Shown: piece by piece, positions 26,526-33,914 of the stretch
How positions within the stretch are numbered: the first letter of the stretch is position 1
Layout of the letters: each line of letters starts with the position of its first letter
Source: Rothia nasisuis
GTDB taxonomy: Bacteria; Actinomycetota; Actinomycetes; Actinomycetales; Micrococcaceae
Direction of reading: 5' to 3'
Length of the DNA stretch: 64,000 nt
Assembly: GCF_928381405.1 (NCBI RefSeq)
Contig: NZ_CAKMSB010000004.1
Span: forward strand, 186,001 to 250,000
Notes under the pieces: generated by a model
What the model was told of the DNA's origin: nothing
Database searches by the model: none
Seen by the model: the letters and a program-made list of their open reading frames with translations, nothing else
Translations under genes and position numbers: made by a program

Positions 26526-26577
26526 TGTCAAACTTTGTACTTACATATTGACAAAAGAGGTTGCTGGGCATTTAAAT
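26526..26577. promoter_or_regulatory. Divergent iolC / iolH-like promoter region with shared operator
   Basis: On the plus strand TTGACA (26548-26553) and TTAAAT (26572-26577) are 18 bp apart, a good promoter for the gene at 26641. On the minus strand TTGACA reads at 26526-26531 toward iolC. Between the two -35 elements lies TTTGTA-CT-TACATA (26534-26547), nearly the same inverted repeat as in front of the iolE-like gene (813-826). One bound protein could control both directions. Confidence 0.6.
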
Positions 26578-26640
26578 AGTGCATCAAGGCAGGTCGTGTC
26601 ATCTGCCCAAGACCTACCCCACGTGCTCATAAGGAGAACC

Positions 26641-27654
26641 ATGAAGCTCGGTGTCTACAGCGCAATCCTGCACGACCGCCCCCTGGAAGAAGCCCTCAGC
26701 ATCGTCGCTGATCTTGGCCTCTCAGGTTACGAACTCAACACCGGCGGCTTCCTGCCGCCCGTCCACGTCCCCATTGATGACATTCTCGATAACCCCAAAC
26801 TCTCAAGGGACTACCTGAAAAAATTTGAAACAGCCGGAGTAGAAATTGCAGGTCTCAACTGCAACGGAAATCCCCTGCACCCCAACCCCAAAATTGGTGA
26901 AAAACACGCAGAAGACCTGCGCAAATCTATCCGCCTCGCTCCCCTACTAGGCCAAACCCGCGTGGTCACCATGAGCGGGCTCCCCGGCACAGAGCCCGGC
27001 ACCAAGCACCCGGCCTGGCACGTTAACGCCTGGAACTCCGGCACCCTGGACTCTCTTGACTACCAGTGGGACATCGCCGCAGAGTTCTGGGCTGAAATTG
27101 AGGAGCTAGCTGCCGATAACGGCGTGAAGGTAGCCCTAGAACTGCACCCTCAAAACCTGGTCTTCAACCCACCTACTGCCAGGCGCCTAGTAGAGCGTAT
27201 CGGTGCCACTCATATCGGCGTCGAGCTCGATGCCTCCCACCTTTTCTGGCAGCAGATGGACCCCATTAAGTGCGTTGAATGGCTCGGCGATCTCACCTAC
27301 CACGCCGCAGCCAAGGACGTCCGTATCAATCGAGAAAACGCCGAAATCTACGGCGTGCTTGACGAACGCTTCCGCCGCCTTGACCCCAGCGAAAACCGCA
27401 CCAACCTCGGTGGTGACGAATGGGTCAACGAGTGGCCCAAGGACTCCGCCTGGGACTTTGTCGCCGTTGGCGTTGGGCATGATGCCACCTATTGGGCAGA
27501 GTTTATGAAGGCCCTCTACAGCGTAGATGAGAACATGTGGGTCAACATTGAACATGAGGACACCTCCATGGGACCGATTGAAGGCCTGGAATACGCCGCC
27601 GAAACTCTTTTCGAAGCGGCCCGCATCGCGGGCATAGACATCAAGGGGAAGTAG
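26641..27654 (+). CDS. iolH: IolH-like sugar phosphate isomerase/epimerase
   Basis: A 337-residue TIM-barrel protein from the ATG at 26641, after AAGGAG. The start MKLGVYSAILHDRPLEEAL and the metal-site segments ALELHPQN, VELDASH, AAAKD and NIEHED fit the AP_endonuc_2/xylose isomerase-like family of iol clusters (IolE/IolH/IolI). It most likely isomerises or epimerises an inosose or other inositol intermediate. It is transcribed alone, divergently from iolC, and ends at a perfect palindromic terminator. The exact reaction cannot be read from sequence. Confidence 0.75.
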   Translation: MKLGVYSAILHDRPLEEALSIVADLGLSGYELNTGGFLPPVHVPIDDILDNPKLSRDYLKKFETAGVEIAGLNCNGNPLHPNPKIGEKHAEDLRKSIRLAPLLGQTRVVTMSGLPGTEPGTKHPAWHVNAWNSGTLDSLDYQWDIAAEFWAEIEELAADNGVKVALELHPQNLVFNPPTARRLVERIGATHIGVELDASHLFWQQMDPIKCVEWLGDLTYHAAAKDVRINRENAEIYGVLDERFRRLDPSENRTNLGGDEWVNEWPKDSAWDFVAVGVGHDATYWAEFMKALYSVDENMWVNIEHEDTSMGPIEGLEYAAETLFEAARIAGIDIKGK

Positions 27655-27709
27655 CCACCAGTCACAGGCAAAAACCCTTAGACATAGGCTCGGCTGCACC
27701 CGTCCACCT

Positions 27710-27741
27710 GAAAAGAGCGGGCCAGCTGGCCCGCTCTTTTC
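27710..27741. terminator. Perfect 32-bp palindromic terminator
   Basis: The 16-base arm starting GAAAAGAGCGGGCC at 27710 is followed directly by its exact complement ending at 27741, with GCTCTTTTC at the 3' end. It should terminate in either direction and separates the inositol genes from pxpA. Confidence 0.85.
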
Positions 27742-27864
27742 AATCACACACACATTTCTTGCGGCCCTCACGGGCGGCTTACCTTTATTTCAGAAGAAAC
27801 ACACACTTTTTCTGAAAGGGACTCTCTCAAGTCTTGTCAGCTCCACCGGTTATCTCTCCGGCTG

Positions 27865-27879
27865 ACTGGTACTACCAGT
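27865..27879. promoter_or_regulatory. Candidate GntR/FadR-type operator before pxpA
   Basis: ACTGGTA (27865-27871) and TACCAGT (27873-27879) are perfect arms around one C. TGGT-N3-ACCA is the usual form of FadR-subfamily GntR operators. It lies about 70 bp before the pxpA start; a GntR/FCD regulator is encoded at 38597. Confidence 0.5.
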
Positions 27880-27947
27880 ATGGCAAGACGGCCTATGCGC
27901 TGACCTAGGTGAACCTGTGTAGCTGCTGTGCGAGTTAGGCTTAGGGC

Positions 27948-28709
27948 ATGAGCACTGTAACGATTGACTTGAACTCTGATTCTGGGGAGTCTTTTGGCTC
28001 CTGGGCCATGGGCGACGACGCTGCAATGATGCAGACCGTCTCTTCAGCCAATATCGCGTGCGGTTTTCATGCAGGTGACCCGTCGGTTGCCCGGTCAACG
28101 GTGCGCTCTGCTCGTGAGAACGGGGTGACGGTGGGCGCCCACGTTTCTTACCCTGACCTGGCTGGATTTGGGCGCCGCTTTATAGATATGACCGCTACCG
28201 AGCTCACCGATGCGGTGATCTACCAGGTAGGGGCACTTGAGGCGGTGGCCCGGGTTGAGGGCACCGAGGTGCGCTACTGTAAGCCCCACGGTGGGCTCTA
28301 CAACGCCATTGTTCACCACGAGGTGCAGGCTGCGGCGGTGGCTCAGGCCCTGCATGAGCTCGGTGACCTGCCGATTCTCTGTATGCCCAACTCGGCGGTT
28401 GCCCGTGAAGCCGAGGCGCTGGGCGTTCCGGTTTTCTATGAGGCTTTTGCCGACCGTGGCTACACCCCGGCAGGCAAGCTGGTCTCGCGCCGCGAGCCCG
28501 GCGCGGTCATTCACGACCCGGACGTCGTGGCCTCCCGGGTGCTCCGCATGGCAGTGGAGCACAAGGTTGTAGCCGTTGACGGCTCAGTTGTTCCCCTGCA
28601 CGCCGATAGTATCTGTGTGCACGGCGATACCCCCGGTGCCGTAGCCATCGCCGCGCGCGTTCGGGCCGAACTGGAGAAGACGGGGGTGGGCGTCCGCGCC
28701 TTCATCTAG
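27948..28709 (+). CDS. pxpA: 5-oxoprolinase subunit A (LamB/YcsF family)
   Basis: A 253-residue cytosolic protein from the ATG at 27948. The family start [20 protein letters not shown], then [28 protein letters not shown] near 107-114 and HGDTPGAV near the end are all present at the usual spacing. With PxpB and PxpC it hydrolyses 5-oxoproline (pyroglutamate) to glutamate using ATP. Its partners lie 5.2 kb downstream, because a beta-glucoside operon sits between. A GntR-type operator candidate precedes it. Confidence 0.95.
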   Translation: MSTVTIDLNSDSGESFGSWAMGDDAAMMQTVSSANIACGFHAGDPSVARSTVRSARENGVTVGAHVSYPDLAGFGRRFIDMTATELTDAVIYQVGALEAVARVEGTEVRYCKPHGGLYNAIVHHEVQAAAVAQALHELGDLPILCMPNSAVAREAEALGVPVFYEAFADRGYTPAGKLVSRREPGAVIHDPDVVASRVLRMAVEHKVVAVDGSVVPLHADSICVHGDTPGAVAIAARVRAELEKTGVGVRAFI

Positions 28710-28789
28710 CCCCACCTGGTTAAAGCTCCTGACCTGTGGATAAATCTCGTCATGCAGAAGTCACATTTCGCCCAAGTCATATAAAGTAG

Positions 28790-28912
28790 CAAAATAGACG
28801 GCAGCATCAGTTGGAGCGGCTTGCCTACCGGGTGGTTCGTGCCCAGTGGGAGGACCTTGTGACCCACCCTGAGCGGCTACGGGAACGGCTGCTAGCGGCC
28901 GGTGTTCGGTAG
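28790..28912 (+). pseudogene. C-terminal remnant of a DUF559-like endonuclease-domain protein
   Basis: An open stretch without a start codon encodes LERLAYRVVRAQWEDLVTHP and then RLRERLLAAG before the TAG at 28910. This resembles the last strand and helix of DUF559-type endonuclease domains, which end with an R-W-E-D-L block followed by P-E-x-L. An in-frame TAG at 28787 closes it upstream. It looks like a decayed gene end at the junction between pxpA and the bgl operon. Confidence 0.45.
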
Positions 28913-28934
28913 CTGGCTGAGTTCGCGGCTGGTT

Positions 28935-28999
28935 GAATGCCCCTGTTTTTGCCGAGCACCCCTCTCTAGGTGGCACTCTCGGCAAAAACAGGGGCATTC
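28935..28999. repeat. Large perfect inverted repeat
   Basis: Arms of 22 bp at 28935-28956 (GAATGCCCCTG...GCCGAG) and 28978-28999 (CTCGGC...CAGGGGCATTC) match exactly around a 21-base loop. The T-run within the first arm and the A-run within the second make it unlike an ordinary terminator. It sits next to the DUF559-like remnant and may be a terminator, a mobile palindromic unit or a scar. The rest of 28710-29084 shows no gene. Confidence 0.7.
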
Positions 29000-29084
29000 G
29001 GCGCTACAGCCCAAAGGGGTTGCAGCTGGCCCCACCCTGCACTAGAGTGGGGTGCACAACAGTTATGATTAACTGGCAATCCTA

Positions 29085-29188
29085 GGGTTGTTACTTAGGC
29101 AGCTACCTGTCCGCAAGGCCGGTAGCTGTACTGGAGGCAAGACCTAAGCATTACCGCCACACGTGGCGTTAAGGCTTGGGTCTTTTTT
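29085..29188 (+). promoter_or_regulatory. LicT/BglG ribonucleic antiterminator (RAT) with overlapping terminator
   Basis: GGGTTGTTACT (29085-29095) and GGAGGCAAGACCTAAGC (29133-29149) match the two halves of the consensus RAT. Between them is an unusually long apical insert. GACCTAAGC (29141-29149) also pairs with GCTTGGGTC (29174-29182), followed by TTTTTT (29183-29188), a Rho-independent terminator. The two structures exclude each other. Binding of the LicT-type protein encoded at 32897 should stabilise the RAT and let transcription continue into the PTS gene. Confidence 0.88.
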
Positions 29189-29334
29189 ATTTCCCTATGG
29201 CAGGACGCCCGCTTCGGCAGGCTCCTACCACGGCAGGTAGAAAAGACCCCGGCACCGTACACCAGCACATCACCCTTTCATGGTGGTCTGCTCCTGTAAG
29301 GGCCCGGGACTGCCTGACTATCAAGGAGAATACC

Positions 29335-31311
29335 GTGGCAACAACCAAGGTAGATTACGCCCAGACCGGGCTTGCTGTGCTCGATGCCGTAGGCGGCGAA
29401 GAAAACGTCAGCTCGCTGGCCCACTGCGCCACTCGCCTACGCTTCACCCTCGAAGATAACTCCGTGCCCAATAAGGCAGAGGTTATGGCAATCCCCGGCG
29501 TTATTACCGTGATGGAAGCCGGAGGTCTGTACCAGGTCGTCATCGGTAACGATGTGGTGAAGTCATACGATTCCATCATGGCTCACACCAGCCTAGCTTC
29601 AGACGTCAGGGAAGGAGGAGCAGGAGAGAAGTCCAAGAACCCCTTCAGCCGGTTCATCTCCATGATTTCAGCTCTCTTCTCACCGATTATTTGGACTCTT
29701 GCTGCGACCGGCCTAATCAAGGCGTTCCTGGCGCTCTTCACCGCGGGTATTCCCCTATTGAATACAGAGTCACAAAGCTACGCTATCCTCAATTCGTTAG
29801 GCGACGCCTTTATCTACTTCATGCCTCTTGCTCTTGCAGTTTCAGGCGCTAAATACTTCAAGGTCAATGTTGGTACGTCAATTGCGATCGCTGCCTTCTT
29901 GGTCTATCCCACAATTTACGGCATGTTTGAAGCCGGTAATCCGGTGAGCTTCTTCGGTATTCCGGTTGTCATGGCGCCCTACGTTTACTCAGTGTTCCCC
30001 ATTGTCGTCGCTGTATGGGTGCAGAGCATTATTGAGCCTCGCCTCATGAAGAGCCTCCCCTCATGGATGCGTAACTTCACGGTGCCGTTCATCGTGCTCG
30101 CCGTGGTTGGCCTACTGACTTTGATCATTGTAGGCCCTATCATTACGGCTGCCACCAACCTTGTCGCGGCTGGTCTCACCTGGATTTGGGGTCCTATGCC
30201 ATGGCTTGGTGGCTTCATGATGGGTATGTTCTGGCAGGTCTTCGTGATGTTTGGTCTGCACTGGGGTCTTACTCCCATCATGATGAATGAGATTGCCTTA
30301 GACGGATACTCACTCCTCTTCGGCGCTCTGCCCTCAGCAGTGGTAGCACAGTGTGCTGCGGCACTTGCTGTTTCTCTGCGCACTAAAGACCAAAAGCTCC
30401 GCCAGATGGGTCTCCCCACCTCGATTGCTGGCTTCTTCTCAGGTGTGACAGAACCCATCGTCTATGGTGTAAACCTTCCTCTCAAAAAGCCCTTTCTGAT
30501 TGGTATTACAGCAGGCGGTATCGGTGGTGCTCTTGCAGCTACAGGTGGTAGCGGTTCAACTGCGAATGTTTTCGCATCTGTGCTCACCCTCCCCGCCTTC
30601 CTCGGCGTAGGTAACTTTACACTGCAACTTATCGGTGTTGCTACTGCGGGCATTCTCGGTTTTGTCGTTACCTTCATGTTCGGTATACCCAAGGAGCAAG
30701 CTGAGGTAGCGGTCGCTTCTACCGGCGGTGCACCCGACCTAAGCCCCGAGGCATCGCAGCTATCGGCACCCCTGCCCGCCGATTCTAAGATTGTTCCTGC
30801 AGACGCTGTTGTGGTTCCTGCTAACGCGGTAGTCACCCTGCCGGCTGACTCCACCAACACCACCGACCTGGTTGCCCCTGCAACCGGCCAGGCGATTCCC
30901 CTGTCAGCAATTGACGACCCGGTTTTCTCCTCCGGTGCCATGGGCCAGGGCCTGGGCGTCATCCCCACAGACGGGCGTGTTTATGCCCCTATCGCAGGTA
31001 AGGTAGTCACCGCTATGGCTACTGGTCACGCCTTCGGTATCCGCTCAGAGACCGGGGTTGAAGTACTCATTCACGTGGGGGTCGACACCGTGCAGATGAA
31101 CGGGGACGGCTTCACCCCCCACGTGACCAAAGGCGATACAGTGACAGCAGGCCAGCCCCTACTCACCTTTGACCGTTCCAAGGTTGCTGCCGCAGGCTAC
31201 TCCGATACCGTCATCACCATCATCACAAACTCAGGCTCTTTTACCACCATTGAACCTCGGGTAGGCGGTAGCCTCGTAGCCGGTGAAATCGCCGTCATCG
31301 TCGAGCGCTAA
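29335..31311 (+). CDS. bglP: Beta-glucoside PTS permease EIIBCA
   Basis: A 658-residue membrane permease. The start is the GTG at 29335 after AAGGAG; the frame is open upstream but crosses the RAT terminator. EIIB is first, with the phosphorylated Cys in AHCATRLRF near residue 30. EIIC follows (about 100-470) with roughly ten membrane helices and GVTEPIVYGVNLPLKKPF. EIIA is last (about 515-658), with the active His in VLIHVGVDTVQ near 580. The B-C-A order is typical of BglF/BglP. It imports and phosphorylates aryl-beta-glucosides or cellobiose-like sugars. Control is by antitermination through the leader. The linker near 475-515 is Ala/Val/Pro-rich. Confidence 0.95.
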   Translation: MATTKVDYAQTGLAVLDAVGGEENVSSLAHCATRLRFTLEDNSVPNKAEVMAIPGVITVMEAGGLYQVVIGNDVVKSYDSIMAHTSLASDVREGGAGEKSKNPFSRFISMISALFSPIIWTLAATGLIKAFLALFTAGIPLLNTESQSYAILNSLGDAFIYFMPLALAVSGAKYFKVNVGTSIAIAAFLVYPTIYGMFEAGNPVSFFGIPVVMAPYVYSVFPIVVAVWVQSIIEPRLMKSLPSWMRNFTVPFIVLAVVGLLTLIIVGPIITAATNLVAAGLTWIWGPMPWLGGFMMGMFWQVFVMFGLHWGLTPIMMNEIALDGYSLLFGALPSAVVAQCAAALAVSLRTKDQKLRQMGLPTSIAGFFSGVTEPIVYGVNLPLKKPFLIGITAGGIGGALAATGGSGSTANVFASVLTLPAFLGVGNFTLQLIGVATAGILGFVVTFMFGIPKEQAEVAVASTGGAPDLSPEASQLSAPLPADSKIVPADAVVVPANAVVTLPADSTNTTDLVAPATGQAIPLSAIDDPVFSSGAMGQGLGVIPTDGRVYAPIAGKVVTAMATGHAFGIRSETGVEVLIHVGVDTVQMNGDGFTPHVTKGDTVTAGQPLLTFDRSKVAAAGYSDTVITIITNSGSFTTIEPRVGGSLVAGEIAVIVER

Positions 31312-31357
31312 GCCACCGAACCCAATACCAACGTCCTCAACAGAAAAGGAAAAGACC

Positions 31358-32806
31358 GTGTACCACAAGCAGCTCAAGCCCTTCCCCCAGAACTTCCTCT
31401 GGTCAGCCTCCACCTCCGCCTACCAGGTCGAAGGTGCCTGGAACGAAGGCGGCCGAGGCCCCATCGGCACCGACCTTCGCACCGATTTTCCCGAAGGCAC
31501 CAGCGACTACAAGGTGGGGGCAGACCACTACCACCGCTATAAAGAAGACGTAGCCCTCATGGCTGAGATGGGCTTTACCGCCTACCGTTTCTCTATCGCC
31601 TGGTCCCGTATTCTGCCTACCGGCCGAGGCGAGGTAAACCCCGAAGGCATCCAGTTCTACCACAATCTCATCGACGAACTGCGCGCCCACAACATCGAAC
31701 CGATCGTCACCATGTTCCACTTCGACACCCCTGCGGCCCTCGACGAGATGGGCGGCTGGGCCAACCGCGAAGTATCAGAACTCTTTGTCGATTACGCCCG
31801 CGTACTCTTCGAAGAATACGGTGGCAAGGTCAAGTACTGGCTGACCATCAATGAACAGAATATGATGATTCTGCACGGGGCAGCCATCGGTATCCTCAAG
31901 ACCCTCACCGACAACCCCGCCAAGGAGCTCAACCAGATTAACCACAACATGTTCCTAGCCCAGGCCAAGAGCATGATTCTGTTGCACGAGATGCACCCGC
32001 AGGCCAAGATTGGCCCGGCCCCCAACATCGCCTACGTCTACCCGGCCTCATCCAAGCCTGAGGACGTCATTGCAGCTGATAATTACAACGCGGTACGCAA
32101 CTGGCTCTACCTCGACCTTGCCGCCCGCGGCGAGTACAACTCCACGGCCTGGGCCATCATGGAGGCAAAGGGCACCGCCCCCGACATTGCCGAGGGTGAT
32201 ATGCAGATTCTTAGAGCAGCCCGCCCTGACTTCATCGCCTTCAACTACTACGCCACCCACACCATGGCCAATGCCCCCTACGGCCAGTCTGCTTCTGAGC
32301 TTGACCAGGAGGCCGACCAGCAGATTGCCCTGGGAGAGGAGGGCTTCTTCAAGGCCGTCTCGAACCCACACCTGCAGAAGACCCAGTTTGGCTGGGAGAT
32401 TGACCCGGTGGGTATGCGTATGACCTACCGCGCGATCTGGGATCGCTACCATCTGCCCCTTATCGTCACCGAGAACGGCCTGGGAGCCTTCGATGAGCTC
32501 ACCGAGGACGGCCGCGTACACGATGACTACCGTATCGACTACCTGCGCAAACACCTGGAGCAGACCCAGCTAGCGATCTCAGACGGGGTGCAGGTGCTGG
32601 GCTACTCCCCCTGGAGCGCCATTGACCTGGTTTCAACCCACCAGGGCATTTCAAAGCGCTACGGCTTTATCTACGTCAACCGTGACGAGTTCGATCTCAA
32701 GGATCTGGCCCGCTACCGTAAGGACTCCTTCTTCTGGTACCAGCAGCTCATTGCCACAGGTGAGCTACCCGCTGAGGACTGGGAACCTACCTATCCTGAG
32801 AATTAG
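31358..32806 (+). CDS. bglA: 6-phospho-beta-glucosidase (GH1)
   Basis: A 482-residue glycosidase from the GTG at 31358, after AAAAGGA, 46 bp downstream of the PTS gene. GH1 features are complete: FLWSASTSAYQVEGAWNEGG at the start, the acid/base Glu in TINEQN near residue 164, the nucleophile Glu in VTENGLG near 371, and SPWSAIDLVS followed by ISKRYGFIYVN. Ser, Lys and Tyr of the last segment bind the 6-phosphate, so the substrate is the phosphorylated beta-glucoside delivered by the PTS. NEQN instead of the common NEP or NEI is a small variation. It acts in the cytosol. Confidence 0.93.
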   Translation: MYHKQLKPFPQNFLWSASTSAYQVEGAWNEGGRGPIGTDLRTDFPEGTSDYKVGADHYHRYKEDVALMAEMGFTAYRFSIAWSRILPTGRGEVNPEGIQFYHNLIDELRAHNIEPIVTMFHFDTPAALDEMGGWANREVSELFVDYARVLFEEYGGKVKYWLTINEQNMMILHGAAIGILKTLTDNPAKELNQINHNMFLAQAKSMILLHEMHPQAKIGPAPNIAYVYPASSKPEDVIAADNYNAVRNWLYLDLAARGEYNSTAWAIMEAKGTAPDIAEGDMQILRAARPDFIAFNYYATHTMANAPYGQSASELDQEADQQIALGEEGFFKAVSNPHLQKTQFGWEIDPVGMRMTYRAIWDRYHLPLIVTENGLGAFDELTEDGRVHDDYRIDYLRKHLEQTQLAISDGVQVLGYSPWSAIDLVSTHQGISKRYGFIYVNRDEFDLKDLARYRKDSFFWYQQLIATGELPAEDWEPTYPEN

Positions 32807-32821
32807 GGGCGTGAGGACGTC

Positions 32822-32858
32822 GGCAGGTGAGTAGCACTGGCGGTGCAGCTCACCTGCC
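32822..32858 (+). promoter_or_regulatory. Stem-loop between bglA and licT
   Basis: Arms GGCAGGTGAG (32822-32831) and CTCACCTGCC (32849-32858) pair perfectly, and inner bases GCAC/GTGC extend the structure. Only CCTACGG follows, so it is more likely a processing or attenuation element than a strong terminator. Confidence 0.5.
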
Positions 32859-32896
32859 CCTACGGTGAGGCAGTAGGAGGATGTGAAGGAAGCACC

Positions 32897-33769
32897 ATGA
32901 AAATAGCACATGTCTATAACAATAATGTGGTGCTCGCCCGCACCAATGAAGGTAAAGAGGTCGTTGTCATCGGGCGAGGCCTGGCCTTCAACAAAAAGAA
33001 GGGTGCCACGGTTGACCCTGCTCAGGTGGAGCAGACCTTCGTACCTGAGAACCCAGGTACGGATTACGCTGCCGCCATGCTCGCGGAGCTGCCCTCGGAC
33101 GTCCTGGCCCTGGCCTCAGAGCTGGAGCAGCATGCCAGCCGGGTACTTGGCTTTAACCTGGCGCACTCGCTGGTACTCCCTCTAGCGGATCACCTTTCCT
33201 ACGCCCTGGAACGTGTGCGGGAGGGTCAGACCATGGAGTTTCCGCTGTCGATAGAGGTTTCGCAGTTGTACCCGCGGGAGTACGGTTTTGGCCAGTATGC
33301 GGTGCAGCTGGTGAGCCAGCGGCTGGGGGTGGAGTTGCAGCCTGAGGAAGCAACTGCTTTTGCTATGCACCTGGTCAACACCCAGTTTGAAGGGTCTGAT
33401 TTGAATAAGACCTACCGCATGACTGAGGTGTTCTCGCAGATTTTCAGCGTCATTTCTTTTGCCTACAATCGGCCGCTGAATCAGAATCACATGTCGGTGG
33501 CCCGCTTTGTGACCCACCTGCGCTATCTTTTTGTGCGCACGGAACAAAATACCGGAGAGAGGGGCAGTGGTGGGCAGGCCAGCGCTATTCCGGCGATTCA
33601 CGAGGCGGTGATGTCTAGCTACCCTAAGGCCTATAGCTGTGCTGGCAAGGTAAGGGTTCTTTTAGAGATGCATTTGGGCACTGAGCTGAGCCGTGATGAA
33701 CAGACCTATTTGGCGATTCATATCTCGCGACTAGCTCAGGATTTGTGGGGGGACCCCTCAACAGACTAG
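32897..33769 (+). CDS. licT: BglG/LicT-family transcriptional antiterminator
   Basis: A 290-residue regulator from the ATG at 32897 after GAAGGAAG; the upstream extension runs through the hairpin and is unlikely. Residues 1-55 are the CAT RNA-binding domain (MKIAHVYNNNVVLART, GRGLAFNKKKG). Two PTS regulation domains follow, with conserved His residues in LEQHASR and LAHSLVLPLADHLSYALER (PRD1) and in IHEAVMS and LAIHISRL (PRD2). Phosphorylation by HPr and the EII protein would set its activity. It should bind the RAT at 29085 and is the last gene of the bgl operon. Confidence 0.94.
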   Translation: MKIAHVYNNNVVLARTNEGKEVVVIGRGLAFNKKKGATVDPAQVEQTFVPENPGTDYAAAMLAELPSDVLALASELEQHASRVLGFNLAHSLVLPLADHLSYALERVREGQTMEFPLSIEVSQLYPREYGFGQYAVQLVSQRLGVELQPEEATAFAMHLVNTQFEGSDLNKTYRMTEVFSQIFSVISFAYNRPLNQNHMSVARFVTHLRYLFVRTEQNTGERGSGGQASAIPAIHEAVMSSYPKAYSCAGKVRVLLEMHLGTELSRDEQTYLAIHISRLAQDLWGDPSTD

Positions 33770-33818
33770 CTCGGGCAATAACTAGCTTACTTGCGTGCCG
33801 CCCGCCACATCTGCCAGA

Positions 33819-33833
33819 ATTGTTGAACAATCA
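33819..33833. promoter_or_regulatory. Candidate operator before pxpBC, shared with the NRAMP gene
   Basis: ATTGTT-G-AACAAT (33819-33831) is a perfect inverted repeat. The 14-mer TTGTTGAACAATCA (33820-33833) recurs exactly at 60146-60159 upstream of the NRAMP-family gene. GT-N3-AC is also the core of the repeat before pxpA. A common GntR-family regulator is inferred. Confidence 0.55.
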
Positions 33834-33914
33834 AGAGGTGATGAGGGCAGTTGCTCTGGCAGAGCCACCCACAGCCTCTCGGTTGCCCCGCAGTCGCACC
33901 AGAGAGGCGAGACC

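Noticed and set aside
29176-29334. N-terminal extension of the PTS permease
   Set aside because: It would be translated from inside the terminator of the leader; the GTG at 29335 has AAGGAG and matches the family start.
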